Below, in pieces: positions 5,384 through 10,408 of a stretch of 10,408 nt of DNA. Each line of letters opens with the position of its first letter. The first letter of the stretch is position 1. This DNA comes from JAGVWT01 sp964538405 (lineage in GTDB: Archaea > Nanobdellota > Nanobdellia > Pacearchaeales > GW2011-AR1), in the NCBI GenBank assembly GCA_964538405.1, contig CAZIET010000023.1, positions 1 to 10,408 on the forward strand, in the 5' to 3' direction. Both the position numbers and the translations under genes were made by a program. A model generated the notes under the pieces. The model saw only the letters and a program-made list of their open reading frames with translations, had not been told where the DNA came from and did no database searches.

Positions 5384-6127
5384 ATGAGTGATGAGATAAC
5401 AATAAAGAAAGATGATTTGTGGAAATACTCAACATTTGTCCTTATAGGCATTGTTTTAATTGGGGCGATATTTTTCTTTGTCGGAAATCCAAGCGGTGAT
5501 GTAACCCAAAACGATGCTCAGCCCGATACAGAAAGTCCTGTTGTCAGAGCAAGCCTTGATGATGATGCCGTACTTGGCAATAAGGATGCGCCAGTTACAA
5601 TTGTTGAATTCAGCGACTACCAATGTCCATTCTGCAGGAAATTTTGGACAGAAACATATCCTCAGATAAAATCAGAATACATTGACACTGGAAAAGTCAA
5701 ATTGGTTTACAGAGACTTTCCACTGAGTAGCATTCACCCTATGGCACAGCCATCTGCGGAAGCAGCTGAATGTGTCCATGAAAAAGGCGGAGATGAAGCA
5801 TATTTCAAAATGCATGACAAAATATTCTCAGAGCAGAACATACTTGACAGCGGAAGCGCGCAAGGGCCTGTGACAACCACAGTAAGCTATACCGGTGATG
5901 ACATAAAATCATGGGCAAAAGAAATAGGATACAACATCGATAGCTGCCTTGATTCTGGGAAATACAGAAATGAAGTACAAAAAGATTTAGCGGACGCGAC
6001 AACCTCTGGATTCCAAGGAACTCCTGGATTTGCCATCGTAAAAGGTGGAGACAGTGAAGGCTTGGCTTTGAGGGGGGCATATCCTTTTGATGCATTCCAG
6101 CAGGCAATAGAAGCAGCTTTGCAGTGA
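5384..6127 (+). CDS. DsbA-like membrane-anchored thiol-disulfide oxidoreductase
   Basis: The 247-residue protein has a short cytosolic N-terminus (1-14), one membrane anchor (about 15-34), an acidic linker (35-60), and a DsbA/thioredoxin_4 domain outside the cell. The domain has VTIVEFSDYQCPFC (71-84) with the redox pair C81/C84, KLVYRDFPL (106-114), an inserted helical part, and the cis-Pro loop GTPGF (212-216). A second pair, C130 and C188, lies in the helical insertion and could form a structural disulfide. The family oxidises or isomerises disulfides in exported proteins and is re-oxidised by DsbB-type membrane proteins, one of which is encoded next. The lack of a signal-peptidase site after the hydrophobic run favours a retained anchor. 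It has its own promoter, and a T-rich tract follows the stop. Confidence 0.92.
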   Translation: MSDEITIKKDDLWKYSTFVLIGIVLIGAIFFFVGNPSGDVTQNDAQPDTESPVVRASLDDDAVLGNKDAPVTIVEFSDYQCPFCRKFWTETYPQIKSEYIDTGKVKLVYRDFPLSSIHPMAQPSAEAAECVHEKGGDEAYFKMHDKIFSEQNILDSGSAQGPVTTTVSYTGDDIKSWAKEIGYNIDSCLDSGKYRNEVQKDLADATTSGFQGTPGFAIVKGGDSEGLALRGAYPFDAFQQAIEAALQ

Positions 6128-6139
6128 TTTTTATTTTTT
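6128..6139 (+). terminator. possible T-rich transcription end after the dsbA-like gene
   Basis: TTTTTATTTTTT directly follows the TGA stop. Archaeal RNA polymerase can terminate on such tracts without a hairpin. The next gene has its own TATA box, so termination here would make sense. In a genome this AT-rich the tract alone is weak evidence. Confidence 0.4.
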
Positions 6140-6209
6140 AATATGATAAATGAATTTGTTACGGTAACTCTTTAACTTTTGATATCATGAAACCAGTTTC
6201 ACAAAAGTC

Positions 6210-6217
6210 TTTTTATA
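6210..6217 (+). promoter_or_regulatory. TATA box of the dsbB-like gene
   Basis: TTTTTATA lies 31-38 bp before ATG 6248, which predicts a transcript with a leader of only a few bases. The rest of the 120-bp gap (6128-6247) holds a T-rich tract and a small palindrome, GTTACGGTAAC (6158-6168), but no gene I can see. Confidence 0.6.
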
Positions 6218-6247
6218 GTAGTTTTCCATTCTGCTTCTAAAAGTAAA

Positions 6248-6787
6248 ATGATAAGCGAATTAATTCGGGGTGTTTCAGAGAATGGGGTTTTAGTTGTTGA
6301 TGCATTAATTATTTTGTTCCTAGTTGCATTATTTTACAGAAAAGTCATGAAAAAGCAAAGTTCAATGATTGAAGATTCATTTTCATTTGTAAGAAATTAT
6401 TATTTCATTCTAGGATCCCTGATTGTTTTGGCGGCAACACTAGGAAGCCTGTATTATTCTGAAGTTTTGTTGTTTGAAGTTTGTGTTCTTTGCTGGTATC
6501 AAAGGATTTTCATTTATTCACAAGTAGTTCTTTTCGGAATTGCATTATGGTACAAGGACAGAAGCATGGTAAAATATTCTCTTGGATTAAGCATAGTTGG
6601 AATGGCTATTGCTGTTTTCCACTTCTTTACACAAATGTCTGGGACAAGTTTCTGCGGTGCTAATGGTGGAGTTGATTGTGCGGTAAGAGAAGTTTTGGCT
6701 TACAATTACATAACATTTCCAGTAATGGGAATGACAATATTTGGATTGTTGATAATTCTTGGATTGATTAAGTTGGAAAAAGTCTAA
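6248..6787 (+). CDS. DsbB-like disulfide-generating membrane oxidase
   Basis: The 179-residue integral membrane protein has an N-terminal helix (about 12-30) followed by the four-helix DsbB core at about 51-69, 84-101, 109-127 and 155-174. The family hallmark CVLCWYQR (79-86) gives the C79/C82 pair with the Trp-Tyr-Gln-Arg quinone-site segment. The second loop supplies C136 and C144 (FCGANGGVDC). DsbB proteins pass electrons from DsbA to a membrane quinone, so this gene and the adjacent dsbA-like gene form a complete oxidative folding pair. The extra N-terminal helix is more than classic DsbB has. It is transcribed from its own promoter. Its TAA stop overlaps the stop of the convergent toxin-like gene by four bases (6784-6787). 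Confidence 0.92.
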   Translation: MISELIRGVSENGVLVVDALIILFLVALFYRKVMKKQSSMIEDSFSFVRNYYFILGSLIVLAATLGSLYYSEVLLFEVCVLCWYQRIFIYSQVVLFGIALWYKDRSMVKYSLGLSIVGMAIAVFHFFTQMSGTSFCGANGGVDCAVREVLAYNYITFPVMGMTIFGLLIILGLIKLEKV

Positions 6788-7038
6788 AATCCTTCACTAC
6801 CAATTTTTCTTAAGATATTTTTAATTTCGTCAATGACCTTTTGTTGATCCTTTTTATCAGACATCCTTACAAACTTTATTAGCAAATCTTTAAGATCTGA
6901 TGCTTGAAGAAATTTTAATTTATGCCCATCAGTTATAAAATAAAATCTGAATTTATCGTATCTTAATTCCTTAATAACAATTCCTCCTATATGGCCAACA
7001 GAATTACCTTTTTTCGGATTTTCTTCCAAAGAGTACAT
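6784..7038 (-). CDS. RelE/ParE-like toxin, C-terminal part after an in-frame stop
   Basis: This 84-residue frame starts ATG-TAC-TCT directly after a TAG (7041-7039) that is in frame with a 27-codon segment upstream. Read through, the two give a protein of about 112 residues with the usual order of a small type II toxin: an N-terminal helix, a LEENPKKG turn, and then strands with GHIGGIVIKELRYDKFRFYF (15-34) and LLIKFVRMSDKKDQQKVIDEI (52-72). Such RelE/ParE-fold toxins cleave mRNA on ribosomes or poison gyrase; which applies here is not clear. The preceding gene looks like the antitoxin and overlaps the toxin start by 13 bases. The stop suggests inactivation, unless the downstream ATG is used by re-initiation at TAGATG or the stop is read through. 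It converges on the dsbB-like gene with a 4-bp overlap. Confidence 0.7.
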   Translation of the reverse strand: MYSLEENPKKGNSVGHIGGIVIKELRYDKFRFYFITDGHKLKFLQASDLKDLLIKFVRMSDKKDQQKVIDEIKNILRKIGSEGF

Positions 7039-7122
7039 CTATTTAAATATAACCTTAGAATCTTCCTTAAATTTTTTTATGATTTCATCTTTTAATTTTT
7101 CAGAAATCTCTACCTTGGCCAT
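7039..7122 (-). pseudogene. N-terminal piece of the toxin gene, cut by an amber codon
   Basis: ATG 7122-7120 opens 27 codons (MAKVEISEKLKDEIIKKFKE and seven more residues) ending in TAG at 7041-7039. The helix-rich, lysine-rich start is what a RelE/ParE-type toxin should have, and the next codon resumes in the same frame with the rest of the domain. The start lies inside the antitoxin's final codons (overlap 7110-7122), the usual arrangement in such pairs. A single base change from a sense codon such as AAG, CAG, TTG or TAT would explain the TAG. TAG also ends the antitoxin and the gene in the insertion, so it is used as a normal stop here. Confidence 0.7.
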
Positions 7123-7316
7123 CTTTTATTCACTTCTTTTATGGCATCTTCGATTGGAATAAATCCTTCGTCTGACATTAAAAATTCCCTTAAATGCTCT
7201 TTAACAGCAAGATCATAGATTCTTCTAAGAATTTCATCATAACTTTCCCCTTTTTTACCAAAGGTAGAGATTTTTTCTTTAGTTTCCCTGCTTAATTGTA
7301 TTGTTGTTATGTCCAT
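7110..7316 (-). CDS. antitoxin-like small DNA-binding protein
   Basis: The 68-residue protein begins with a strand suited to a ribbon-helix-helix or VapB-type dimer (MDITTIQLSRETKEKI, 1-16). GKKGESYDEILRRIYDLA (20-37) follows, then an acidic, extended tail ending in KEVNKRWPR, as in antitoxins that wrap round their partner. It overlaps the toxin-like start by 13 bases, and three CTATAG sites lie between its TATA box and its start codon. Such antitoxins usually repress their own operon, alone or with the toxin, and neutralise the toxin by direct binding. The family name (VapB/RelB-like) is assigned by architecture and by the pattern TTIQLSxETKEKI, which I recall from many archaeal antitoxins. 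With the toxin broken, it may survive as a solitary repressor. Confidence 0.8.
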   Translation of the reverse strand: MDITTIQLSRETKEKISTFGKKGESYDEILRRIYDLAVKEHLREFLMSDEGFIPIEDAIKEVNKRWPR

Positions 7317-7317
7317 T

Positions 7318-7341
7318 CTATAGAAGCTATAGGCACTATAG
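7318..7341 (-). promoter_or_regulatory. triple CTATAG operator of the toxin-antitoxin pair
   Basis: The palindrome CTATAG occurs at 7318-7323, 7327-7332 and 7336-7341, at an exact period of 9 bp. The outer copies extend into longer palindromes (TTCTATAGAA 7316-7325, ACTATAGT 7335-7342). The array fills the gap between the TATA box (7342-7349) and the antitoxin ATG (7316), so a bound protein would block transcription initiation. The most likely ligand is the antitoxin. Confidence 0.7.
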
Positions 7342-7349
7342 TTTATAAA
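7342..7349 (-). promoter_or_regulatory. TATA box of the antitoxin gene
   Basis: TTTATAAA (self-complementary) lies 26-33 bp upstream of ATG 7316 and directly abuts the triple CTATAG array. It sits just downstream of the reductase stop, so the toxin-antitoxin pair can be expressed independently of the suf operon. Confidence 0.72.
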
Positions 7350-7360
7350 TCTTTTTTTAT

Positions 7361-8062
7361 TTAATCATACTTCTCAAAGAAAATCCTGTCTTCAGTCACG
7401 CCTTGTCCTTTTAACTTATTAGTTGTTTGATCAATCATTTCCGTAAGTCCGCAAAGATAAAAATGTCCCTTGAACAAATTGGGAACGAATCTTTCCAGAA
7501 AATCCTGGACGTATCCCTTATGATCAAAATACTTTTCTTTTGGCTGACTTAGAACATTGTAGAATTTAAAATTCCTGTAATCTTCCTGCAACTTAACAAA
7601 CAATTCATCATACAATATTTCTTCTTCATTCCTAAATCCCTTAATCAGAATTATTTTTTTCTTGAATCCATTTTGCAAAAGATTAGGAATCATGCTTACA
7701 AACGCGCTTATCCCAGTTCCTGATGAAATGAAAACCGTGTCTTTTTGTTTTGAAGAATCAGCAACAGTAAATTTACCCAATGGCCCGAATAATTCTATTT
7801 CATCCCCTTTGTCCAAAGTACTCAAATACTCGGAAGTCTTTCCCACTTTAATCACCCTTGTGCAGAACTCACCAAAGCCTTTTCCCGGAGTTGTTGCTAT
7901 CGAATAAGGCGTTCGCAACTTTTTTCCATCCACAACCCTCGTTATCGATAAATACTGTCCTGGCTTGAAGCTGAAATCATCGGGCAGAGAATATTTCAGA
8001 TTGACAACCGAATTGTTCAGCATTTTCTTGTCTAATACCTTAGAACTGAAGATTTTTATCAT
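7361..8062 (-). CDS. ferredoxin/flavodoxin-NAD(P) reductase-like flavoprotein
   Basis: The 233-residue protein has the two FNR-superfamily domains. The N-terminal flavin barrel (about 1-102) carries FKPGQYLSI (32-40) and RTPYSIA (50-56), the R-x-Y-S flavin-binding motif, then LFGPLGKF (91-98). The C-terminal nucleotide domain has FISSGTGISAF (111-121), GHFYLCGLTEMI (199-210) and an aromatic end FFEKYD (228-233). It moves electrons between NAD(P)H and a one-electron carrier. There is no 2Fe-2S domain and no N-terminal extension, so it resembles stand-alone ferredoxin/flavodoxin reductases. It is the last gene of the suf operon, overlapping sufC by ATGA (8059-8062), with AAGGGG about 5 nt upstream as a ribosome site. 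That position suggests it supplies electrons for Fe-S assembly, an inference from context only. Confidence 0.88.
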   Translation of the reverse strand: MIKIFSSKVLDKKMLNNSVVNLKYSLPDDFSFKPGQYLSITRVVDGKKLRTPYSIATTPGKGFGEFCTRVIKVGKTSEYLSTLDKGDEIELFGPLGKFTVADSSKQKDTVFISSGTGISAFVSMIPNLLQNGFKKKIILIKGFRNEEEILYDELFVKLQEDYRNFKFYNVLSQPKEKYFDHKGYVQDFLERFVPNLFKGHFYLCGLTEMIDQTTNKLKGQGVTEDRIFFEKYD

Positions 8063-8775
8063 TTATACCCCTTGTTTTCTATTTCTTTAATTAGTTTCTT
8101 GTCTCCTTCTTTTATTATTTTGCCATCAACAATCAAGAAAATCTTATCTAATTTTACATAATCCAAAATCTTTGCATGGTGTGTTATTATTAAAATAGTT
8201 TTTTCTTCATTCATAAAAGAATTTATTTTATTTGAAACTCTTTTCAAAGATTCTACGTCCAATCCCGAATCCACTTCATCGAAAATTACAAATTTAGGGC
8301 TCAATACTAACATTTGTAACACCTCCGAAAGCCTTTTTTCCCCACCTGAAAAACCCTCATTTACATATCTGCTTAGAAACTCTTCTTTCATATTCAGTGA
8401 TTTTGATTCTTTCTCAACCATTTTCTTGAATTCCAGCAATGAAGCTTTCTTTTCTGTTGTAGAATTGTGTGCCTGCCTTAGAAAAGCAGATGTAGGAACT
8501 CCATTAATCTCAATTGGATTCTGAAACGACATAAAAATTCCCAGTTTCGCTCTTTCGCTTACGGACATTGAAGTTATGTCCTTATTGTTGAAAATAATTT
8601 TCCCTTTAGTTATCTTATATTTTGGATTTCCCATGATTGTATTCGCCAAAGTAGATTTTCCGCTTCCATTCGGGCCGATCAAAGCGTAGACTTTTCCTTT
8701 GTCTAATTCTAAATTTATTCCTTTGAGAATTTCTTTATTATCTGTTTCAACATGCAAGTCTTTTATCTTTATCAT
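8059..8775 (-). CDS. sufC: SufC, Fe-S assembly ATPase
   Basis: A 238-residue ABC-type ATPase. It has Walker A GPNGSGKST (34-42), a Q-loop glutamine (FQNP, Q85), the signature GFSGGEKR (141-148), Walker B FVIFDEVDSGLD (162-173) and the H-loop ITHH (197-200). The GFSGGEKR signature and the DEVDSGLD Walker B are typical of SufC rather than transporter ATPases, and the SufS and scaffold genes are next to it. SufC acts with SufB (or SufB/D) as a cytosolic complex that assembles Fe-S clusters, ATP turnover driving a rearrangement of the scaffold. The start at 8775 forms an ATGA overlap with the preceding gene and begins directly with the first strand. An ATG at 8817 in the same frame would add 14 unrelated residues inside that gene and is less likely. 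Confidence 0.95.
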   Translation of the reverse strand: MIKIKDLHVETDNKEILKGINLELDKGKVYALIGPNGSGKSTLANTIMGNPKYKITKGKIIFNNKDITSMSVSERAKLGIFMSFQNPIEINGVPTSAFLRQAHNSTTEKKASLLEFKKMVEKESKSLNMKEEFLSRYVNEGFSGGEKRLSEVLQMLVLSPKFVIFDEVDSGLDVESLKRVSNKINSFMNEEKTILIITHHAKILDYVKLDKIFLIVDGKIIKEGDKKLIKEIENKGYK

Positions 8776-9149
8776 TTTAAAGTGCCCCTGACTGCTTCTA
8801 ATGGTAAGAGAACACATTTTATCCTTGCTGGATTTATCTTTACTTTAAAAAGTTTCAGCATGTCGTTCTTGGTAAGTCTCTTTACTTCACTAATCTTCAT
8901 TCCCCTCAATTTACTTGTTAACAAAGTAGATGATACTGTGCTTATTACACAACCACTACCAGAGAATTTTGCATCCTTGACTTTATCTTTTTCAACTAAT
9001 AATGTAATCGTTACTTCATCTCCACAAAAAGAATTATATTCTGTATGCTTGTGAGTAGCATTTTCTATTTCTCCGAAGTTTTCAGGATTCTTGTACAATT
9101 CCATGATATCTTCCTTATACATCCCAATGTTCAAGTCGTTGTGTTTCAT
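8772..9149 (-). CDS. NifU/IscU-like Fe-S scaffold or sulfur-transfer protein (SufU-like)
   Basis: A 125-residue protein of the NifU N-terminal/IscU family. The three conserved cysteines are present: C42 in FCGDEV with the partner Asp44, C67 in GSGCVIS, and C112 in RIKCVLLPLEA. YKNPENFGEIENATH (19-33) is the usual opening helix and loop. Members either hold nascent 2Fe-2S clusters (IscU, NifU) or accept sulfur from SufS through a zinc site (SufU). Because it lies between sufS and sufC, a SufU-type role is likely, but the residues seen do not separate the two. It lacks the long insertion found in many bacterial SufU proteins and ends soon after the third Cys. It overlaps sufS (9146-9149) and sufC (8772-8775) by ATGA, with an AGGAAAGTG-like ribosome site upstream. 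Confidence 0.9.
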   Translation of the reverse strand: MKHNDLNIGMYKEDIMELYKNPENFGEIENATHKHTEYNSFCGDEVTITLLVEKDKVKDAKFSGSGCVISTVSSTLLTSKLRGMKISEVKRLTKNDMLKLFKVKINPARIKCVLLPLEAVRGTLK

Positions 9150-10384
9150 TTCACTTTCCTCACTATTTCTTTAATTTGGTCACGCTTGGACGAATTATTG
9201 AGTTTTCTGGTTACCTCATTAATTGCTAAAATCAATTTATCAGCATCTTCTTTTGTATTGTAAAGTGCAAAGCTTGCTCTTGCTGTTCCAGTAATTCCAA
9301 ACCTTTTCATCAATGGCATATTGCAGTGGTGTCCTGCTCTTATGCAGATATTGTAATCATCAAGCATTGAAGCGACATCATGCGAATGCAAACCTTCTAC
9401 ATTAAAGGATAAAATTCCCGTATGATTTCTTGGAAGGTAAATCTTGATTCCCTTAACTTTTATCAATTCCTTTGCTGCATAATCAATAAGATCTTTCTCC
9501 CATTTTCCTATCTTTGTTATTCCTATTTTTTCTAAATATCTTATTGCTTCGCCAAGAGCGATTGCTCCTTCTATATTCTGAGTTCCGGCCTCAAACCTCT
9601 CTGGAATTGTATTCCATTCTGATTTCTCTAGAGTTACTGATTTTATCATGTCTCCTCCAAAATTGAAAGGACTTAATCTTTCCAAAAGATCTCTTCTTCC
9701 ATACAGAACACCAATTCCCATAGGAGCATAGATTTTGTGTCCAGAGAAAGTCAAGAAGTCACAGTTAAGATCTCTTACATCTATCTTCATGTGTGCTACA
9801 GATTGAGCGGCATCAAGAACTGTTATTGAATTATGTTTCTTTGCAAGATTGAATATCCATTTTACAGGATTTATTGTTCCGAAAGTGTTTGAAACATGCA
9901 TTAATGATACTATTGCTGTTTTTTCATTTATTTTTCTTTTTGCATCTTCCAAATCCAATGTGAAATCATCCTTTACTCTTATGAATTTTAGTCTCATGTT
10001 GTTTCTTTTTGCTAATTGCTGCCAAGGAACAATGTTTGAATGATGTTCCATTTCTGTTAGAACAATTTCATCTTTTTCTTTTGATAGAATTGAAGGTAAG
10101 GTGTAAGCCAAGAAATTTATTGATTCTGTTGTACTTCTTGTAAAAATGATTTCTTTTTCTGAGGCTTTTATGAATTTTGCAATTATTTTCTTTGAGTCTT
10201 CATATTTCTTTGTTGCTTTTTGGCTTAGATCATAAATTCCACGATGGATATTTGCATTAGTAGTTTCGTAAGAATCAACAATTGATTTTATTACCTGCTT
10301 TGGTTTTTGAGAAGTTGAAGCGCTGTCTAAGTATACAAGTCCTTTTTGGCTTTCAAATATTGGGAAATCTTTCTTGTGTTTCAT
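9146..10384 (-). CDS. sufS: SufS, cysteine desulfurase
   Basis: A 412-residue PLP enzyme of the class II (SufS/CsdA) cysteine desulfurase type. Motifs in order: YLDSASTSQKP (18-28); NIHRGIYDLSQ (45-55); TRSTTESINFLA (82-93); EMEHHSN (111-117) with the His that stacks on PLP; VLDAAQSVAHM (189-199); SGHKIYAPMGIGVLYG (214-229) with the PLP-binding Lys217; RFEAGTQN (263-270); and RAGHHCNMPLM (349-359) with the sulfur-carrying Cys354. It removes sulfur from cysteine as a persulfide and passes it to the neighbouring scaffold protein. Length and motif order match the family from end to end. The start lies in an ATGA overlap with the preceding partial gene, and the 3' end overlaps the NifU-like gene, so it is the second visible gene of a suf operon. 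Confidence 0.96.
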   Translation of the reverse strand: MKHKKDFPIFESQKGLVYLDSASTSQKPKQVIKSIVDSYETTNANIHRGIYDLSQKATKKYEDSKKIIAKFIKASEKEIIFTRSTTESINFLAYTLPSILSKEKDEIVLTEMEHHSNIVPWQQLAKRNNMRLKFIRVKDDFTLDLEDAKRKINEKTAIVSLMHVSNTFGTINPVKWIFNLAKKHNSITVLDAAQSVAHMKIDVRDLNCDFLTFSGHKIYAPMGIGVLYGRRDLLERLSPFNFGGDMIKSVTLEKSEWNTIPERFEAGTQNIEGAIALGEAIRYLEKIGITKIGKWEKDLIDYAAKELIKVKGIKIYLPRNHTGILSFNVEGLHSHDVASMLDDYNICIRAGHHCNMPLMKRFGITGTARASFALYNTKEDADKLILAINEVTRKLNNSSKRDQIKEIVRKVK

Positions 10385-10408
10385 ATTACTGAATTTTCTA
10401 TTTCCAGT
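10381..10408 (-). CDS. 3' end of a gene upstream of sufS, probably sufB (or sufD)
   Basis: Only the last eight codons are in the window (LEIENSVI, then TGA at 10383-10381). They overlap the sufS start by ATGA, the same junction type as between all later genes of this operon. The residues resemble the LEMEGSV-type C-terminus I remember from SufB proteins, and sufB or sufD would be expected here, since sufC needs that partner. Eight residues cannot prove it. Confidence 0.5.

Noticed and set aside
4941..5435. Long minus-strand frame of 164 codons opposite the membrane-protein gene
   Set aside because: The plus strand has the coherent membrane helices, the ATGA coupling and a TATA box at the end; the reverse frame is a shadow with no recognisable order.
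6158..6168. Palindrome GTTACGGTAAC before the dsbB-like gene as an operator
   Set aside because: Only 5-bp arms, a single copy, about 40 bp upstream of the TATA box; too common by chance to call.
7039..7041. Pyrrolysine read at the TAG inside the toxin gene
   Set aside because: No supporting genes are visible, TAG ends other genes in this window, and a simple nonsense change explains it; kept only as a test in the finding.
8776..8817. Longer SufC start at 8817
   Set aside because: It adds 14 residues lying inside the NifU-like gene that do not look like SufC; ATG 8775 gives the ATGA overlap seen at the other junctions.
1..10408. CRISPR array, tRNA or rRNA genes
   Set aside because: No regularly spaced long repeats and no cloverleaf or rRNA-like GC-rich block were seen on either strand.

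Overview
The window looks like a stretch of an AT-rich archaeal chromosome, most likely a small-genome lineage such as DPANN (Woesearchaeota/Pacearchaeota-like). Evidence in the sequence: TATA-like boxes sit about 25-32 bp upstream of most first genes, often so close that the transcript would be leaderless. Genes are packed with 4-bp ATGA stop/start overlaps, and the proteins are Lys/Ile/Asn-rich. The lineage is an inference and rests partly on my recollection of similar small proteins in DPANN genomes; no search was run.

Layout. Positions 1-144 hold a poorly defined short frame that ends on the start of a divergent adenylosuccinate synthetase (purA, 141-1565, +). A secreted protein with a Cys pair follows (1620-2198, +). 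It converges on a two-gene minus-strand unit: glutaredoxin (2356-2583) and a 53-residue Cys-rich protein (2195-2356) joined by a TAATG overlap. Next is a compact insertion (about 2634-3428) with 16-17-bp inverted ends, a 9-bp target duplication and subterminal repeats. It carries one unrecognised gene (2681-3334, -) and no recognisable transposase. It separates two back-to-back promoters, that of glutaredoxin and that of a saccharopine-dehydrogenase-like gene (3476-4795, +), which is coupled to a membrane protein with a CAAC motif (4792-5361, +). A DsbA-like membrane-anchored thioredoxin-fold protein (5384-6127, +) and a DsbB-like quinone-linked oxidase (6248-6787, +) follow, each with its own promoter.

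The right part reads on the minus strand. A type II toxin-antitoxin-like pair (6784-7316) has a toxin frame broken by an in-frame TAG. Its antitoxin promoter carries three CTATAG sites at an exact 9-bp period. Upstream lies a tightly overlapped Fe-S assembly operon: the 3' end of a sufB/sufD-like gene (10381-10408), sufS, a NifU/IscU-like scaffold gene, sufC, and a ferredoxin/flavin reductase-like gene (7361-8062).

How the genes work together. Two themes dominate. One is thiol chemistry: glutaredoxin in the cytosol, DsbA/DsbB and possibly the CAAC membrane protein at the envelope, with the secreted Cys-pair protein as a conceivable client. The other is Fe-S cluster assembly: SufS supplies sulfur, the scaffold protein and SufB/C receive it, and the reductase plausibly supplies electrons. 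The most unusual items are the small transposon-like insertion with its single unrecognised gene, and the amber-split toxin with its repeated operator.
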